A stretch of DNA of 64,000 bases from positions 1,302,001 to 1,366,000 of the forward strand of contig BCKC01000005.1 of the NCBI GenBank assembly GCA_001600455.1. The letters run 5' to 3'. The DNA is from Endocalyx cinctus (Eukaryota > Ascomycota > Sordariomycetes > Amphisphaeriales > Apiosporaceae). Below the pieces are notes generated by a model. The model was not told the DNA's origin, ran no database searches, and saw only the letters and a list, made by a program, of their open reading frames with translations. A program made the position numbers and the translations under genes. The first letter of the stretch is position 1; every line of letters begins with the position of its first letter. Positions 24,103 through 34,700 of the stretch are shown one piece after another.

Positions 24103-24772
24103 ACAGAAAGAAAAGGGGAGGAAAGTAAGAAATCAAATAAATTGAAATAACATAACATAAAATCTTAGTAAAAGCAATGAAAATTATATATATATATATA
24201 TAAAGGTGATATCATTTACATGAACATCCATCCGACTCATAGAAAGAGCAGTATCTTTCCATACCTACTACCTACTGCCTAGGTAGCTGCCTAGGTATAA
24301 ACTGTATTTACGAATGATGATATAATGTTTATGCTACTATCGCGGTAGTATGTATATAATAAATGAATATACCTGAGAAACGGGTATTCACGTTCTACCC
24401 AGCCAACGCCAACGCCGAACGCCAAGAAATAAAAATTAATTTCTTAAAGATGCCGAGGTCTCCCTTCTCTTCAGCCGATAAGACTTTCTTCCTGATCGGT
24501 TTTGCCGCTCCCTCCTTCTCTGTGCCTAGTCGCAAAAACACTCGAGTAATTCATACCTAATTCTTAATCACTGACTCTCTCTATCTTTTCGTTCACTCAT
24601 TAAATCCATCCCTCTTCATTCTGCCAAATAACCATGATAATAATTAATTCTAAAGAAAAAATAGGAATGTAATTACATCTTTCAACTTGTCACTTTATTT
24701 GTTGAATAATCAATTAATTACTTCTTATCTTATTTATTTTATTTTCTTCCCTTGTTCCTTTAGGTAATTATC
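24103..24772. other. intergenic
   Basis: No gene seen. An (AT)n run lies near 24187-24202. The stretch from about 24570 to 24770 is pyrimidine- and AT-rich and probably is the promoter and leader of pex13. Confidence 0.5.
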
Positions 24773-26254
24773 ATGGCCTCGCCACCAAAGCCTTGGGAAC
24801 GCGCGGGTACGACTGTCCCCGGATCTGGTAAGTAGAGGTGGATTTTCAATTTGTAAAAATATCGATTCTTAGCAGATCGGTTATCAACACCGTTGAATTA
24901 TCGTCATATCACATCAACATCACATCATCGCATCATGTTTGTTTATAATCGACAATCAAACTAATTAAAGTAATTTTTAGATACATCATCCGGAATATCG
25001 ATACCGCCAACGCCAGCATCAAACGCTATCTCTGCTCCCTTATCAACCAACAACATGGCATCAAACTCTTCGACTCCGGATATTCCTCCCCGACCCGATT
25101 CTCTTTCCTCCGTCGTTAATCAAAACGCACGTACATACAATCTATCCAACCCCCCCAATCCCCCAGCCTATGGTTCGGCATTTTCTTCTCCCTACTCTTC
25201 ACCCTATTCTAGAATGGGGGGCTACGGTGGTGGTATGTACGGTAATTATGGTGGTTACGGTGGCTACGGAGGATACGGCGGCATGTACGGAAACATGCCT
25301 GGTATGATGCCGAATGACCCAAACAATCCTAATAGCCTGACAAACCGCTTTAGTAATAGCACCCAGGCGACCTTTCAGATGCTAGGCGGAATTGTCGGTG
25401 CTTTTACTGGTTTTGCTCAGATGCTCGAGAGCACTTATATGGCCACGCATTCCAGTTTCTTCGGTACGTTAATACCAAACATGAACATTTCGTCGTCTTG
25501 ACTAACTTTCATCACAGCCATGGTTTCCGTGGCGGAGCAGTTTGGCAACCTGCGCGATACTCTGGGCTCCGTTCTGGGAATTTTCACGTTGATGAGGTGG
25601 ATTCGCACTTTAATCGCTAAGTTGACCGGTCGGCCTCCACCCGCCGATGCCACCTCTCTGACACCTGCCGCCTTCGCACGTTTTGAAGGTCGACAAGCGC
25701 CGCCTGGTGCCCCCGGACAACCGAAACCCAGTAAGAAACCTTTAATATTCTTCGTCTTAGCGGCCTTCGGTATTCCGTACCTCATCGGCAAAGCTATCCG
25801 ATCTCTAGCCGCCTCGACCGAAGAAGAGGAACGCAAGCGTATGGAACTCGCCGGACAAAACGCGCCCTTGGATCCCAGCAAGCTCGAGTTTTGCCGAGTC
25901 ATGTACGACTACACGCCCGAGTCAGGGAACGCCACCGAAGGCGTCGATCTCGCCGTCAAGAAGGGGGACTTCATCGCGGTCTTGAGCAAGAGTGACCCGC
26001 TGGGAAATCCGAGCGAATGGTGGCGTTGCAGGGCTAGGGATGGCCGTCTCGGTTACCTGCCGTCCACCTTCCTCGAGCCTATCGCGAAGAAACCCGGGCG
26101 GCCCGTGGCCGCGATAAAGGCGACCGCCAGCGAGCCCGCGTCGTCTCGCACCAACTCCATGACCAGCTCCGTCCCCGAAACGTTGCCGGTCGTCACCTCG
26201 AAGCCGGGCGATATCTCCCCCGAGAGCTTTCAGAAGTCGCAGTTCTACTCGTAG
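24773..26254 (+). CDS. pex13: peroxisomal membrane protein Pex13
   Basis: Three exons: 24773-24827, 24981-25463 and 25518-26254 (424 residues). The start MASPPKPWERAG is the standard fungal Pex13 N-terminus and fixes the short first exon. A Gly/Tyr/Met-rich region follows (about residues 115-145), then the conserved peroxin-13 domain (STYMATHSSFFAMVSVAEQF, RWIRTLIAKLTGRPP), a hydrophobic segment (LIFFVLAAFGIPYLIGKAI) and an SH3 domain at about residues 306-370 (RVMYDYTPE, KGDFIAVLSK, WWRCRARDGRLGYLPS). Pex13 forms the docking complex with Pex14 and Pex17 for matrix protein import by Pex5. The C-terminal 50 residues are Ser/Thr-rich. Confidence 0.95.
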
Positions 26255-27675
26255 AAAGGGGGAGCTGAGCCTCATAACGTGGCCGCCCGACAAACCCGAG
26301 CTGCCCGAGCTGCCCGAACTGCCAAGGTCTTGCGGCAGATGCGGACCCGACACTCGTTGGAGCGGAAGTGGAAATGGAGGTCTAATGTGGCGAGAACCGG
26401 GAAGATACCTATCCGCTTGGACATATCAAAGCCCCGCGCCGAGGATAAAGGCGCCGATGATGAAGGTGCCAATGATGAAGGTGCCAATGATAAAGACAAA
26501 TGATATCTCGGGCCCATAAGAACAGATCCAGCTAAACGTGCATTCACATTATATGGAGAAAGAGGACTTTCCGAGAATTTCTTCGAGATGTCCCGAAGGA
26601 GTCTGCTTACCTCCTGGCTGGATCTGAGACGAAGTTTTCGACTCTACCCGTCGTTGTCAGTCAATATTTTTATTGATAGCCGTATCAGAGCGATACAGAT
26701 ACATTTTCCCTAAGTCTTTTCGGGATATCAGTTCCCACTCTGTTATTTGCACAGCTTTTACTGGGCACTGAAAGGATTGAATATTATAGCCTGGCGTTCT
26801 GGAAATGGAAAATATGCGATTTTCCCTGCTTTTTCCCTTTGTTTTCACTCTTTCGGGTCTTACTTTATGTATATGTTTGTTGTGTAATGGTAACTACCTT
26901 GAAAAGGTCGGTCTACGGGTGAAAGTATTCTTGCGAACACCAAAGCTTTTACTACAAATTGCCGTTATACGCGCATAGCAGATACATAACGTTGGAAATA
27001 ATTTATTAGCGATTCGAACAGGTGAATAGCGCAGACACTCTGATTTTAGCTTTAAGATGATTGACTTCAATGTGAGGTTGTCTATGTATGATTAATTATA
27101 AAGACTGGTTTGCGTGTAATAAAATATGTCGAGAATCAACTCACAGTATCTCCCGCGGTCGCCAAGCTAGTGGTTTATCTATGGAAATTCAGTACGCAGT
27201 ATCTCGCGATCGCCGATACATGCAGAGCTACAAACTCCCTTCCCCTCTGATACAAACGCGCAATTCTTGGCGAGCAGCGACAAGACACATACAGAAGAGA
27301 ATCCGAGACGGAAGCGCTTCCGATAACAAACGATCCCGTTTAGATAAGACGCTGTGCCGAAACTGAGGGGTTCACCGGGGGGAGTGGGGGGTTTCCCATC
27401 TGGTTTATCTATCCTACGTAGCTACCCAGTAAGAATGTCTATGCGGAGGTAATAATCAAGCTATTGTCAGATGTTTTCCTATCTTGTCTTGTAGGGGTAT
27501 GTATGTGGATTGGTATTTCTGTAAAAGAAAACAAAGCCTTTCCCTCTCAGCATTTATAACATCGTACCTACCAGGCATTTTCAGGGACCAATCTTTTCTC
27601 GTTCCGTATTTAACCTTTCGGGGTAAAGAACCAAAAAAAAAAAAGAGAGATAATAGAAAAAAAAGGGGGGGAGAA
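26255..27675. other. intergenic
   Basis: About 1.4 kb. Small frames just after pex13 have Arg/Ala-rich shadow composition. The last 50 bases before 27676 are purine-rich (A-run, then G-run) and probably form the leader of the next gene. Confidence 0.5.
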
Positions 27676-28773
27676 ATGGCAGCAGATCTTATCTTCGGCC
27701 CCGCGAGCGCGCAATGGCATTACGCGCGCGATAGCAAGACCTTCGACCTTACGCGGTCCGACCCGAATTCGGAAGGAGGAAAGCCTCGTTATACGGTGGC
27801 GACGACGAGAGGACCGGCGGGTACGAAGATTCGAATCGATCCGGCTAAATCGGCGCTCGTCGTCGTCGATATGCAGAACTTCTTTATCGACCCTAAGTGT
27901 CTCGATCACCCGACGGGCGTGGCTGCCGTTGACCCGTTGTTGAAGACGATCGAGAAGTGTAGGAAGCTCGGGATCGAGGTTAGTCGGTGTTTACGGGAAG
28001 CCGCCTATCTTCTCGGAGATAGACGTAATTTTTTTTTCTCCCCTTTTTTTATTTATATATATATATATATATATAAAGGCTAATCACAACGATGACAAAA
28101 AAAAAAAAATGTACAGATCATCTGGCTAAACTGGGGCCTAACGGACGAAGACCTAGCGACGATGCCGGCGGCGGTCCTCCGCGGTTTCGCCAACTCTCTG
28201 ATAGCGCGATCCCAGGACCCCGTGCGCAGCGGGCTCGGCGCCGACCTAGGGGACGGCATGGGACGGACTTTGTGCGCGGGGTCGTGGAACGCCGCGGTGG
28301 TGCCGCGTCTGGCGGCGGCGGCCGACGCTTCGGCGGACGCGTTCTGCGCCAAGAACCGCATCTCGGGCATGTGGACGCCGAGCCAGCCGCTGCGGCGGCA
28401 CCTCGAGGCCGCGGGGAAATCGACCCTCCTCTTCGCCGGCGTGAATACGGACGAGTGCGTCCAGGGTACTTTGTTCGACGCGTATAACGCCGGCTGGGAT
28501 TGCGTCCTGCTGGATGATTGCTGCGGTACGACTACGCCGGATGGGCATGAGGTTACGGTGTATAATGTTGAGGTAAGACAATATTTTCTTTCTCCTTGTT
28601 TTATTTGATTTGTACTCTTTTCTCTATAGACATTCATGCCTTATTACTGTACTATAAAAGGTTTAGCTAGGAGCCAAAGAGGTCTAAACTATAAAGGAAT
28701 GCTAACGTCTTTCTAGGCTTACTATGGTTTTGTTACTGACAGTAACGCATTCGATGCTGGTACACTGGAGTAG
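27676..28773 (+). CDS. isochorismatase-family cysteine hydrolase
   Basis: Three exons: 27676-27978, 28117-28572 and 28717-28773 (271 residues). The family triad is visible: D65 in VVVDMQNFF, K180 in FCAKNRI and the nucleophile C215 in GVNTDECVQGTLFDAY. IIWLNWGLTDEDL opens exon 2 as in fungal homologues. The last exon is only 19 codons (AYYGFVTDSNAFDAGTLE) and sits behind a 144-base intron. Intron 1 contains an (AT)n run. No leader or membrane segment is seen, so it is cytosolic. Members hydrolyse isochorismate, amides or related compounds; the substrate here is unknown. Confidence 0.88.
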
Positions 28774-29104
28774 TAGATATTTAGGTAGTAACTTAAACAA
28801 GTGAGGTTCGTTTTTCAAGTAGGGAAATTTTCACCGGTCGAGCCAATCGCGTACGTAGTCAATATATAAAAATAAACGAATGGGTGTGTATACTCGAACT
28901 TTTTCGTGTCAGCTACTTTGAATCACACTTATATACCGAGTCAGCACATATGTTACCAGGCTTCTTTTTTTTTTTTTTTTTTTTAACTTGACTTGAGTCA
29001 CTTACTAACCTCAGGTACCTATTACCCCTTTATGACTGGATATAGATTTACTGTATTACGAAAAGCTGTTTCAGAACATACTGTGGTAAATAGAAAGGTA
29101 AACA
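28774..29104. other. intergenic
   Basis: AT-rich with a T20-type run near 28963-28984. No gene seen. Confidence 0.5.
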
Positions 29105-29700
29105 GTTAAACTTTTGCGGAATTCGGCTCATATAGCCAACCGCTCGGGCCCGTGGTGGGTCCAGTTGCCGGAGGCTACTCTAGCACTTATACCGAAGGGC
29201 GGTACCGTAATAAGAGCAACGCTTCTTTTTCTCTCGGCGCCTTTGACCTTGCATAGCATAATTAGGTCTGGGCATGCGCTGCCTTTGCCGCTGGAATTGT
29301 CCTCTTCGCCGCTGCCGACGACCGTCGCGTACAACGCAGTTGGCGGGAAAACGAGTGGAGACCCAAAGCCCGAGGTCAGACTTCGCACCAACAAACAGTT
29401 AGTGCACCGTTGGCTTGCTTTGCGTCGATCATCTAATGGTTGGTCTGCAGATAAATACGTCGGTTGGATCCTACCAATCATTGGGGCAGCCGTATTTGGG
29501 TTACCCTTGACCTTCGCCTTGCCAGCAGCGACTTATCTGATCAAAGTATTCCGCCAACGCGCCGCCGGCTCAGTGGGCGCATCAGCTATTCTTAGATGTT
29601 TGTTGGGAGAGGTTACTCCTCTATCCGCGCATGGTCTTTTTATTAGACTAGGCTTAGGATGAGGTAATACTCTCCTTACATTTGTTAGGTTGGAAGTAAG
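29105..29700 (+). pseudogene. decayed MFS transporter (DHA1-type) fragment
   Basis: Two reading frames together preserve pieces of a major facilitator. In one frame, positions about 29117-29180 encode FGSYSQPLGPVVGPVAGGY, the antiporter motif C of the drug:H+ antiporters (fifth helix). After a frame change, about 29370-29662 encode PEVRL, then WILPIIGAAVFGLPLTF, ATYLIKVFRQRAAGSV and ILRCLLG...LSAHGLFIRLGLG, as in the tenth and eleventh helices. A stop at 29660-29662 replaces the Trp expected in LGLGWGN, and the downstream codons continue GNTLL. The first third and the end of the gene are missing or unrecognisable. This is a relic, not a functional gene; the subfamily is from motif memory. Confidence 0.7.
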
Positions 29701-30231
29701 TTATGAGATCTGATGGAGGGTCTTGGGGGCGGGCAACGAACGGGACAAGTAGGGAGGGACCAACGTCACGTGGAATTAAGTGCATCTGTACTTTAGAAAG
29801 TATTATACATATAACAGAAAAGAAATTAGAGAAAGAGGCATTATTTACAGTAAATATTGTCAATTCCTGGGTCTTCTATAATTTGTAAAAATAATTTTGG
29901 TTATAATGCATAGCGCACTGCTTCTACCCCTCAACTCTAACCATCACGGTCCTCGCCCTTGCATTGCCTTGGCCTCCGCAGTTAGTTGCAATATGTCATT
30001 TATATGTACAGAGTATAGGCATATGTACCGACGTCCCTCTTCCTAGATATAGATTTAGTATTTATCAAGTCAAGCTGGTTAGATAAATCTGCTTCCTTTT
30101 ACGTAGAACAAAGCGCCTCGTCTATTTCATCATCTATTAGTGAGAAAACCGTTTACTTCAGCACCGAATTAATACAGTTCAGACTTTCTGCGTGAACGTC
30201 AAACCTTTAAACGCTATCTCCATCGTCCATA
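29701..30231. other. intergenic
   Basis: No gene seen. The last 100 bases probably contain the leader of the SnoaL-like gene. Confidence 0.5.
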
Positions 30232-30657
30232 ATGGCGTTGCGCGAACAGATGATCGACACCGTAAAACGGTGGTTACAAGCCCATAACGACCGGAGCGCG
30301 ACCGGTCACGAGCTTGTGTCTTCCCTCATGGCTCCCGACTTCGTCTCCCGCACGTTCCCACCGTCCTTGAAATCCCCAAACAAGAATCGCGAGGAACACG
30401 CCGCCTTTCAGGCCTGGTCCCAGACTATTTTTGACACCTACGCCGCGACCGAGACCGATATGATAATCGACGAGGTCCAGCACAAGGTCGTTTACTATGT
30501 CGACGCTAGGGGAACGAGAGCCGCCACGGGGGAGTACGCAAACCAATATGTTCATAAGTTGACCCTGACCGATGATGGGAAGCTTGTAAGGCAGTGTGAT
30601 GCCTTCATGGATAGCATGCCCATGATGGATTTGATGGAGAAGGTACGGAAAGAATAA
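30232..30657 (+). CDS. SnoaL/NTF2-like protein
   Basis: A single-exon frame of 141 residues (MALREQMIDTVKRWLQAHND). The order helix (MIDTVKRWLQAHNDRSATGHELVSSLMAPDF), REEHAAFQAWSQTIF, then three strands (DMIIDEVQHKVVYYVDA, GEYANQYVHKLTLTDDGKLVR) and a final helix is the plan of the SnoaL-like/NTF2-like cone fold. Many fungal members are small enzymes of secondary metabolism or proteins of unknown role. No catalytic residues can be assigned. It is next to a transporter relic and an isochorismatase-type gene but with large gaps, so an operon-like link is not implied. Confidence 0.7.
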   Translation: MALREQMIDTVKRWLQAHNDRSATGHELVSSLMAPDFVSRTFPPSLKSPNKNREEHAAFQAWSQTIFDTYAATETDMIIDEVQHKVVYYVDARGTRAATGEYANQYVHKLTLTDDGKLVRQCDAFMDSMPMMDLMEKVRKE

Positions 30658-31253
30658 GTCGGTAATCGTCAAATAACATACGGGGAGGATGTCGTATAAC
30701 GTATGCCACTTCTAGCGTCTGTGCAAGGGGTTTCTTTGCGCATGCTCTTTAAGAACAAATCGTGAGAAACTGTGGCTGAAAATATATTGATTGGGACGGT
30801 CGTTTTCATGCGAATTGTATAGTTTGCAGAAGATGGACATTGAGAAGTTCTATTTCACACGGATTACACAACTTGGTTTATTGTCACATACCTACCATGC
30901 AATTCTATACATCCTAATGTTAGCGCATCAACATATGAAGTCGTAATAATCGTGATCATGGATTGCAACACAACCTTTCTAGATAGCTCCATCGGGGACT
31001 TTTACACACCGACATTTGCCCTTATGTTACTCAGCGTTTAGAGACATTACGATCAAGTTGGTAATTCGCGTGAAGCACCGCTTGAAGGATCGCATAGTTG
31101 CCGTCACGACAGGTCAGGAATATATTATATTCTCCAACCGTGATCCCATGACGTAGTGCAATCGGCGTACCGCATGAGAATCTCAACGGCCCCCACCCAC
31201 TCATACCAACCGATCCCCCCCACGACGAGCTAAAGTAACAAGATAAATCTATT
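30658..31253. other. intergenic, with a short open frame on the minus strand
   Basis: A minus-strand frame with no stop runs from about 31282 to 31031 (84 codons). It includes a Met-started 58-residue part (MSGWGPLRFSCGT...) with a balanced composition. It overlaps the end of the kinase-like exon in another frame. No homology was recognised. Confidence 0.3.
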
Positions 31254-31709
31254 TCATCGCAGCCAACGGGCTTGAGTGTTGGTCACAAAACCTGGCTCCT
31301 GCGCACCAGATATAGGTCCCTGTCTCTTCGGGACCTCCCCGGCGCGACAATCATAGTGTTTGAGAGCAATGGCCGGAGGATTCAGCGGATCTGTGACCTT
31401 AATCTCGTTGACTAGAGGCTGAGACAGAGCGGTATTACGGAACCATCTCGCAAGGTCTTGCTCGTTGGTTACTTGCTCGGACCTGTCGCGCTTGACGACA
31501 ACCGTCTTGTTGACGGCATTGCTGAGTCGAGACGAAATAGCTCGTTAGAATGTCGGAAAGGAATTTGCGATAGTGGGCCAGTAGACCATAGAAAATCACA
31601 GATGTATTTACGCGGCTAGCCAAGTGGTTGGATAGAGCTGTTGTGTGATTGTATACACGCTCAAGCCTCCCTTTAGGCGTGGGCCAGTCTGAAGTATGGG
31701 GGAAGCCAT
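31254..31709 (-). pseudogene. truncated fungal kinase-like protein (N-lobe only)
   Basis: Two exons on the minus strand: 31709-31612 and 31521-31254 (121 residues). The donor is GTAAAT, the branch CTAAC and the acceptor CAG, with the frame kept. The product starts MASPILQTGPRLKGG and contains YTITQQLYPTTWLAA, VVVKRD, NEQDLARWFRN and LVNEIKVTDPLNPPAIALKHYD. These fit the first beta strands, the ATP-site Lys (VVVK) and the hinge of a family of fungal serine/threonine kinase-like proteins. Everything after the hinge (HRD, DFG) is absent and the frame ends in an unrelated 30-residue tail. Probably a decayed or truncated copy; expression would decide whether it is a gene. Confidence 0.45.
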
Positions 31710-34700
31710 GAGAGACGATGTAGCAACACTGGGATGAGCCGCTAGCATTGAAAAAAAAAAGACATCTACCGTATGCTCCAGTCTACGTCGATATTTATAT
31801 GGGTGAATCGGGAAACAGACCCGAGGTAGATTGAGCTGTTACTAATACGGGCCCAGCCAGCCATCTAGGGATTCTAGGCAGCTTAAGGCTGGTACTGCGG
31901 CCAATGTGGCTTATACTCGATGTTACTCACTCTTAAATAATATTTTGACAAAAACACGAAGTTTAAGAAATAGTTCTAAGATGATTATTTTGCTTCCAAA
32001 CTTAATACGGATACAGTATAAAATATAGCTCAACAAAGTCGAGCTTGAGCAAAAAAAAGCGGCCATACCAATAACAAAGAAATAATACTAATTTGGCGTG
32101 CTTTGGTACATCTAATTACTTCTTTCGCTACTCGGCAAGAGTCATGGCTGATCAACACGAGAAAAGTGGTACTATTCATGGGTTCGCTCGCTCTAGCCCG
32201 GGGTCATCGGTCCGGATGCGGATGCCGACCCACCCAAATTCTTAAATTCTTAAATTCCTTTTCGTTTTTAATAATTCGAAGAAAAAGTTAAGAAAAAAAA
32301 AAAGGGATCGATAGGAAAAAATAAATAAAAGTTGATTGTGTAGGTAGGTATATTGGTGATAATAACAAAAAGATAAGGCCCGTATTACCAAAAACGCCAC
32401 CAAATGCAGTTATCTAAGATGCAGTCTAACCAACCCGAATGATTTTGTACGCATCGTATGCGAGTAAGACCAACGACTCGTATTGCCCTCATCCCGCACC
32501 CTCCTTCTCTAGTTTGATAAGAGATAAAAAAAAAAAGAATTTTATACCCGAAAGAAGAATTCTAAACCCGTGGGATGGTGGTGAGACCTTTTAAAAAACG
32601 CCAATGCTGTGGAAGAAAGAAAATAAAAAAGAGTTATGCAAAAGTTTCGTGATCATATCCGTGTGAGGTCTATCGTGAACCGTCAGACCGTACTCTCGTC
32701 AACCTCCCGAACCAGAACCTTCCTTCTCTCTCATTTCTCTCCATGGTCATCTCTTGGTGTTGTATCGTATTGCTGAGCCGGGATTTAATCGATGCTGATC
32801 TTCATTCATGGCCACGACGACGTCGTTGAGGCAAATCCCGTAGCTGCAACATGACTCCGGAGGCGCTTCTCCTGCTAATATCGCATCTCGTAAGGACTGG
32901 AGAAGAGGTTAGCTTCTGAGATTTGGGTACATTTTTTTTGGGTTGTTTTTTTAAGAACATACGTCTGGGCATATTATAGGCGAAGCTTGGATCAAGGATC
33001 CAAAGGAGATCATAGATATGATAGTCGACAGAAGAAGTTCGAACCGCATCTTTCTCGATATTTTCTTCCACCCCAAATGTCCCGAATAGCGAAGTCGAAA
33101 GAATGTAACACTCCTAAGGATGAATTTTTATTCTGTGATTTTTGCGTTCTTAATATTGTTTCGTCGGATGCTGTCGAAGTAATCTGCTTTCTCTTTCTAC
33201 TAGCAGAATGGAACGAATGGCGGTAGTTCAGTTTGATTTTTTCGAGAACCCTGTGAACGAGTGGGAAAGGGTTTTGAACTTTAGGTAAGAAAAAAAAAAT
33301 GAAGAATATTGAGAAGATAAAGAGAGCGTATTATATTATATAAAGGACGAGGTTAAATTTTCATGTGAGAAGTGGACGGACCGGGATCTGTCTAAAGATA
33401 AGTCAGGTAGTAAATTGACGTGCATACAAGGTACAATATGTAGATCATTATCATAATTACATATCTCGAGTACCAAATTAAGTACCAATGTTTACTGTGT
33501 ATACTAGGTATATACATCCATAGCTATGTACACTATATTATATAGCCGACGCGAAGGTAAAAGAGATATACGAGTACATCATCCACACCTTTTTTAGAAA
33601 TAGGTCCTTGTTTATTTCGGCGTAGCTAGACTGGCGTGTTGACAGTCTGTGAGGCTGGTCCGAGTCCCTGGTTGACACTTTGACATAATGTATATCCTCT
33701 GTGGCGCCATCATACGTAGTGTATGTGTTGACAAGAAGTAACAAGTAGCCTATTCGACGTCAACGGATATAATATGGCAAGGAATAGCAGAATAATGTGA
33801 CGGTTTTTTGGTTCAAGTTGATTGATTGCTGCACATATAGGAAGGCACTTTATTGCGAAGGATTATGATGGCTTGGCGTGGCTAGGCAGGCTAGGGTCCC
33901 TTGAAATACGTCAGCTTTGGATCGTTACCCTCGAAATAGAAGATTGTATCCATCTTAGGAAACCCGTACTGCTGGATAAGTCAGATAGCGCGCATTATTA
34001 TAGAAAACGTGGATGCTAATTATACATGTTTCATCCCGTCTGATTCTTTCTCGGGTTGTTTTTAAACAACGGAATACGGTTTTGTCCTTTTGAATCCCTG
34101 GTTACCTCTATACGTTTACGTAGGTAGTATAGCGCAGAGTGTATAAAATGATATCAGAACCCAAGAATCCAGTCTTCCTTCGTTATGCGGTTCTGATTCT
34201 GATTCCTATCTCATGATTCAGTCCTACAGTAGGTGAAGTTGATCAGCTCATCAAAACTAGAGTGCATCTGTACAGAACATCTATTTACTACCTTACTTAG
34301 TAGGTATCATAATGTACCGTATATGGTTACTCGCAGCTTACTCGATAAGTGTACGGTGCCCTGACTTAAATAGTTAAGAGACTAAACTGATGATTGCGCC
34401 CGTATTACTTACTCGCCTAGGGGCAATCTATCGTTAGTGATGAACCTACTGTATGTTGCGAATCGGGTGACAAAATAAGACCTGTCAAAAACTCAAAGAC
34501 GTGGACAAGTGTAACTTAGAAATGAATAAATAAATGATTGATTAATTGATCTTTTTCTAAGAGAGGGGGCTATGGGTCCATATGCTTAACAAACACAAGC
34601 TTAATATATAATAGTATCTCCTTACTTACCATGTGTATACGTATGTATGTACTTAGGTGATACGCTTTTGAGTTTTTCCCTCTCTTTTCTTCCGTGGAAA

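Noticed and set aside
28080..28637. Minus-strand frame opposite the isochorismatase-type gene
   Set aside because: Shadow in a GC-rich exon; lacks family motifs.
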